A stretch of 64,000 nt of DNA from Pseudocercospora fijiensis CIRAD86 (lineage: Eukaryota > Ascomycota > Dothideomycetes > Mycosphaerellales > Mycosphaerellaceae): NCBI RefSeq assembly GCF_000340215.1, contig NW_006921545.1:2071-66070 (forward strand). Reading direction: 5' to 3'. Both the position numbers and the translations under genes were made by a program. Of the stretch, positions 60,309 to 64,000 are shown one piece after another. A model generated the notes under the pieces. It saw nothing but the letters and a program-made list of their open reading frames with translations. It did no database searches and had not been told where the DNA came from. Each line of letters starts with the position of its first letter. Position 1 is the first letter of the stretch.

Positions 60309-60681
60309 TAGACCCCGCAGTGGTTCGGGTTGGGTTGGTTTGGTTTGCCAAGCCGAAATTCTAGTTTGGTTTGGTTTAGTTTGCCAAGAAACCGGTGCAC
60401 GGACCGGTTTGCCGGCTACGTGCCGGCCACGGACAAAAACCCATCCCAAAACACGTCTAAACAGCCCGAAACACGGATGCAATCGTGTAGCGTGTACAAT
60501 ATAGGGCCCCCGTCGCGTACCGGACTCGTTCCGAGGTCGTCGCATGTCGTCGCAGTTTCCTCGGAAACTAGCTTAGACTAGCGGGGCAAAAAACCAAACC
60601 GGAACCAAACCGGAGGGGTACCGCCAAGAAACCAAACTATATACGTTTAGTGGTTCGCAAACCGAACCACTGCGGGGTCTA
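60309..60681. mobile_element. Non-autonomous hAT-like MITE, unmutated
   Basis: 373 bases with perfect 20-base terminal inverted repeats TAGACCCCGCAGTGGTTCGG and an 8-base target duplication. Subterminal regions are packed with TTTGGTTTGG/CCAAACC motifs in inverted orientation, as expected for transposase-binding sites. CA and TG occur at normal frequency, unlike everything around it, so it arrived after RIP or was too short or too rare to be recognised. It codes for nothing convincing: two overlapping opposite open frames of 83-90 codons are explained by its unmutated composition. It must have been moved by a transposase from elsewhere. Confidence 0.93.
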
Positions 60682-60689
60682 GCGACGAA
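60682..60689. repeat. Target-site duplication, right
   Basis: GCGACGAA, identical to 60,301-60,308. Confidence 0.92.
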
Positions 60690-61985
60690 GCGGTTCGGAT
60701 AGTAATAGCGAGTATACGGCCTAGTCTACGGTTTAGCGAGGTCGTAATTAAAACGAAGTCGGATCCTCCTTTACCTATCGAGAAGCGTAAACGCTACTTC
60801 TCGTTATTACCGGTACGGAGTTTAACGATATATATCCGTATACTTTCGATTATATAGGGTAGTTGCTTACTACCTTATTGTCCTAAGCGGCTAGCGCTAA
60901 CGCCCGAGAATATACTATAGGAGACGTCTTATAAGGTATTAATCGATACGAGTAGCTATAATAATAGTAGGCCTAGCACGATAGCACAATTATTAGCCGT
61001 ATTTAGACCGCTATATAGTCTCGGGAATAACCTTTACCTATACGATAGAGAACGTAGTTAAAGAAGGCTCGACGAATATATTAACTTAAGCTCGGATAGT
61101 ATACTAAGGTAGTAGTCGCGATCTATATACGGCTAATTGCTATTTATTAAGTATATCGTAGACAACCTCTACTTAAGTTATTATAATGCATTCTTCGGGT
61201 ATCGTAGCTCGGCGTTAGTACCTCTACGACTCTACGACGTCGCCCTCGTATATTTCCGGTTTATATAGACCTTACGTTCTAGACTCTAGTATATACGAGG
61301 TAAGGATCGGCGGTAGCTAAAAGACGTATAGCAAAGTGTAGATAGATTAGCGGTATATACTAGATTTTGCTTAATATCGGTCGCACTCGTATATAGTAGT
61401 TTTATATATAATATTCTAGTTTCTCGCATAGCGTAGCTACGGTCGCTAGATTATAGGAAGCACTAGTGTTTATATTAGATTGTTACCGATCTAGGTAATA
61501 AGACTAAAGGTATATTTAGCCTTAAGCGTTATACTCGGTATAGACTCGATAAGAAAACTTAGCTATTAATATAGTATCGCTTCTTAGTTTATTACTATCT
61601 ACCGGACTTTAACGTTACGATAGCGGATATTAAGGCGCTTCGCTATAACCTTAAACTACTACGTAGCGAAATAGAGTATAAGATCGGAATCGGGGCATTT
61701 AACCTCGAAGGTAACGTTAAAGTCTTAGGAACGATTATATAGTAGTAGCGTTATAGCATCGCCTACCTAGCGAACGATATAGTAGATATACCTCTAATCG
61801 AACTTCTAAAAAGGGAGGAGGCGTACGACAACGATATTACGCTCGTCGTACTATAGCGACTAAGTATAGCGAAGGAACGCGAGCTACTAGTAATAGATAA
61901 GGGTACGGCTACTCTACGTAAAGTGTCGACAAAGGAAGAGAACCCGACGCTACTTAAAGGTAATGTTCTTAGATTAGGTATATAA

Positions 61986-62691
61986 TACTACGATTATAGA
62001 AATAGTCTCCGTAACATTAAATTATATAAATAATTATATAAGTATATAAATAAGTAACAACGTCTTTATTTAATTAATTATAGTCCTTCTAGCTTATATA
62101 ACTATATAATAATTTCGTTACTTAAGTAGTCGACTATATAAAGAATTTAGGGCCTATTAAGTAAAGTTAGTCTACCTCGTTGTCGTCCTCGATAACCCTA
62201 TAGTATATATTAAGGGTTAAGAGCTATAGTAATCTATATGTTAAGTAGACAGTATAATAGAATATCTAGCGGTGTTCTATAGCTCCGAGTGAATATAGAT
62301 CGCTATATATAGTAGTAGAGAATGCCTCTTCTAAGAAGCTAATTTCCGACTTTATAGGTCGAGATTTCTACCTATACTACGAGGCTCTACCTCTAATAGC
62401 ATAGTATAGCTTCTAGATAAAGAGAGGTTAGTACTATATAGCAATTTTGTTATTCTAAGCATATAGAATAATAATAGTATAATAGAATTATATTATTCTC
62501 GACGCTAGTCTAGCAAAGTCGATAAAGCAATAAACCTAGATTATACGCTATTATATATAATAGGCTATCTGTTTATTTAGTAGTGCGCTAGTCGCTCGCT
62601 ATTTAATCTTATTTAAGCGCTATCTACTTAGTTAACCGGCCTATATCTACTTATTTAACTATACGATTAAATATTATAGAGACTATACGTA
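61986..62691. other. AT-rich intergenic region (B2)
   Basis: Counterpart of 28,559-29,262. No coding frame recognised. Confidence 0.5.
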
Positions 62692-62760
62692 GATAAAGAA
62701 ACTTTAGGTACGTACCTATTTAATACGTAGAATAGGTATATACCTAAAGTTTCTTTATTT
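62692..62760. repeat. P2 foldback, isolated copy (B2)
   Basis: Counterpart of 29,263-29,332, with arms AGATAAAGAAACTTTAGGTA and its inverse. Confidence 0.8.
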
Positions 62761-62829
62761 ATATATACTTATTATATAACTACGGTTTTAGGCGTACGCC
62801 CGAAGTTTTTGCTATTATCGGCGCTATCT

Positions 62830-63609
62830 AGTAGCTATATTAAGCGGTAGCTATAACTAGTATTCGGCTAGCCTTGCCTTACTATTTTGCGATAGAATCT
62901 ACTCGTCGTTATCGTCGTCGTCGGCAGACGTAGAGTTACTATTATCTAGCCCTCTTAGTCGCTAAATCTGTCGTATCGCTATAAAGCAGTTAATAAGATC
63001 TTCGCTAATTATCTACTATCCTTAATTACGGAGCAGATTAGGAGTATAGCGATATATTATATAAAGTTAGTTCTTCTTTTTTACAGTACTAACGAGCGAC
63101 TAATGCTACGAAATAGTGCTATTCTAAATAAGGTTACTTACGCTAACTAGGACGGCAGCTACCTACTTTACCTAGTATTAAGTAGTAGTACTAGGTATTT
63201 TCTTCTATCGAACGGCTTAATAGATTTTGCTTTTATTATATACTTAGAGGATGCGTATCTAATTTATTATATAACGCCCTATACTACGCTTAAACTATTA
63301 CGTAATGTCTAGGTAATCCTAACTAAGTAAGGCGAGTACGTCGAAACAGTACCTCGCCTATCTATACTATAGTCGGCGTTTCTAGCTATTACGGCGAAAA
63401 CCGTCGTTCTAGTTAAAAAGTAGCTAAAAGCAGGTTTACTAGATAGTAGTAAATAAGGTAAAGCTGCCTTTTATAGCGTTACTACTACCGCCCTAGGCGA
63501 CGACAATATTAGGTCTTCTACCTATTATCCGATATACGAGGTCGTATAAAAAGCTATAGAGACCGGCTCTCTCTTTATCGGTAACTTCCTCCGAGAAGAA
63601 GTAGCGTAA
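62830..63609 (+). pseudogene. ~260-codon unknown ORF relic (B2)
   Basis: Counterpart of 29,401-30,181, with TAA at 63,607-63,609. It retains Arg (CGA) at 63,592-63,594 where B1 has a stop. Confidence 0.45.
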
Positions 63610-63656
63610 CTATATCTAATCCCCTAGGCGCTTATTAGGCTTTAAGAGTATATAGA

Positions 63657-64000
63657 GTATATAGCTAGTATAGCGGCATTTATATACCTAGCTTAATCGC
63701 TAAAGCGCCCGTTTAACGATACCTACGTACTAATCCGAGTTGTTATCCTCTTCTAAGTCGTTACCCTTACGCTCCCTATACGCTACTTAATACGTTTAGT
63801 AGGTAGTAACGAATTAGTCGATCGTCTCTTTTATATAGTTATAGAAAGCTTACTCTAGCCTTCCCGAACTAGTAGCTTAGAGCTAGCTATAGAGGAAGTC
63901 GGTAGTATAGGCAGTCTACTAGAGCGCGGCAGTATAGAAGCGTAGTTAAACCTAGTTAAAGAAATTAGCTAGAAGCTAGGCGGCGTATATAGTATAGAGG
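63657..64000 (-). pseudogene. Unknown minus-strand relic, cut by window end (B2)
   Basis: Counterpart of the C-terminal third of 30,230-31,110. Not recognised. Confidence 0.4.

Larger units (their letters stand above)
59985..61985 (+). pseudogene. 540-codon unknown ORF relic (B2), split by transposon
   Basis: Spans 2,001 bases. Removing the 373-base element and one 8-base target copy leaves 1,620, exactly the B1 length. The insertion falls at about codon 106. The product is unknown. Confidence 0.6.
53205..64000 (+). repeat. Segmental duplication block B, copy 2 (runs off window)
   Basis: Collinear with 20,131-30,571. Differences from B1 include a 373-base transposon insertion, an indel near 53,228-53,285, one lost 42-base repeat in the SNF2 C-terminal tail, and many CG/TA exchanges. 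Confidence 0.95.

Noticed and set aside
60273..60581. Overlapping 83- and 90-codon frames on opposite strands
   Set aside because: They lie in the 373-base hAT-like MITE and exist because it is not RIP-mutated; one extends into the flank.

Overview
This window looks like heterochromatic, probably subtelomeric DNA of a filamentous ascomycete (Pezizomycotina) that has been ruined by repeat-induced point mutation (RIP). The dinucleotides CA and TG are almost absent nearly everywhere and TA is greatly over-represented, while CG is still common. ATG, TGA, TGG and CAG are therefore nearly gone, and open frames are cut by TAG/TAA codons that mostly descend from CAG, CAA, TGG or CGA. There are bona fide spliceosomal introns (GTAAGT donors, TACTAAC branch sites). 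I see no intact protein gene, tRNA, rRNA, CRISPR array or bacterial-type operon. All 'genes' below are mutated relics. Because every TAG/TAA may be RIP-made, an open frame alone is weak evidence; I rely on helicase motifs, on exon phases that add up, and on identical exon or ORF lengths in duplicated copies.

Layout: 1-7,684 is single-copy in this window and holds short palindromes plus three diverged copies of a ~330-base unit. Block A1 (7,685-18,542) is followed by a spacer of minisatellites (18,543-20,130), block B1 (20,131-34,726), two tandem copies of block C (C1 34,731-37,489; C2 37,490-40,245), block A2 (40,246-50,943), a short spacer and a third C copy (C3, about 51,240-53,204), and block B2 (53,205 to the window end). 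The whole is thus close to a tandem duplication of an A-B-C unit of about 33 kb. The second unit starts inside an ORF that is complete only in the first. A 281-base N gap (18,167-18,447) lies in A1.

Block A carries same-strand relics of unknown proteins, including a 1,452-codon single-frame ORF (12,096-16,454) with exactly the same length in A2. Block B carries a SNF2-family ATPase relic of about 1,829 codons on the minus strand, with helicase motifs I, II, III and VI visible. Its four introns each contain copies of the same short palindrome. A divergently placed 540-codon ORF of unknown function and further unknown ORFs follow. Block C is a truncated superfamily-1 helicase of the NFX1/ZNFX1/Hrr1 type with tandemly repeated N-terminal segments and short telomere-like CCCTAA runs at its edge.

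The one clearly young, unmutated insertion is a 373-base non-autonomous hAT-like element (60,309-60,681) with 20-base terminal inverted repeats and an 8-base target duplication. It interrupts the B2 copy of the 540-codon ORF, and B1 preserves the empty site. The most striking general signal is that duplicated blocks differ mainly by paired CG-to-TA exchanges, as if CpG and CpA were both mutated to exhaustion.
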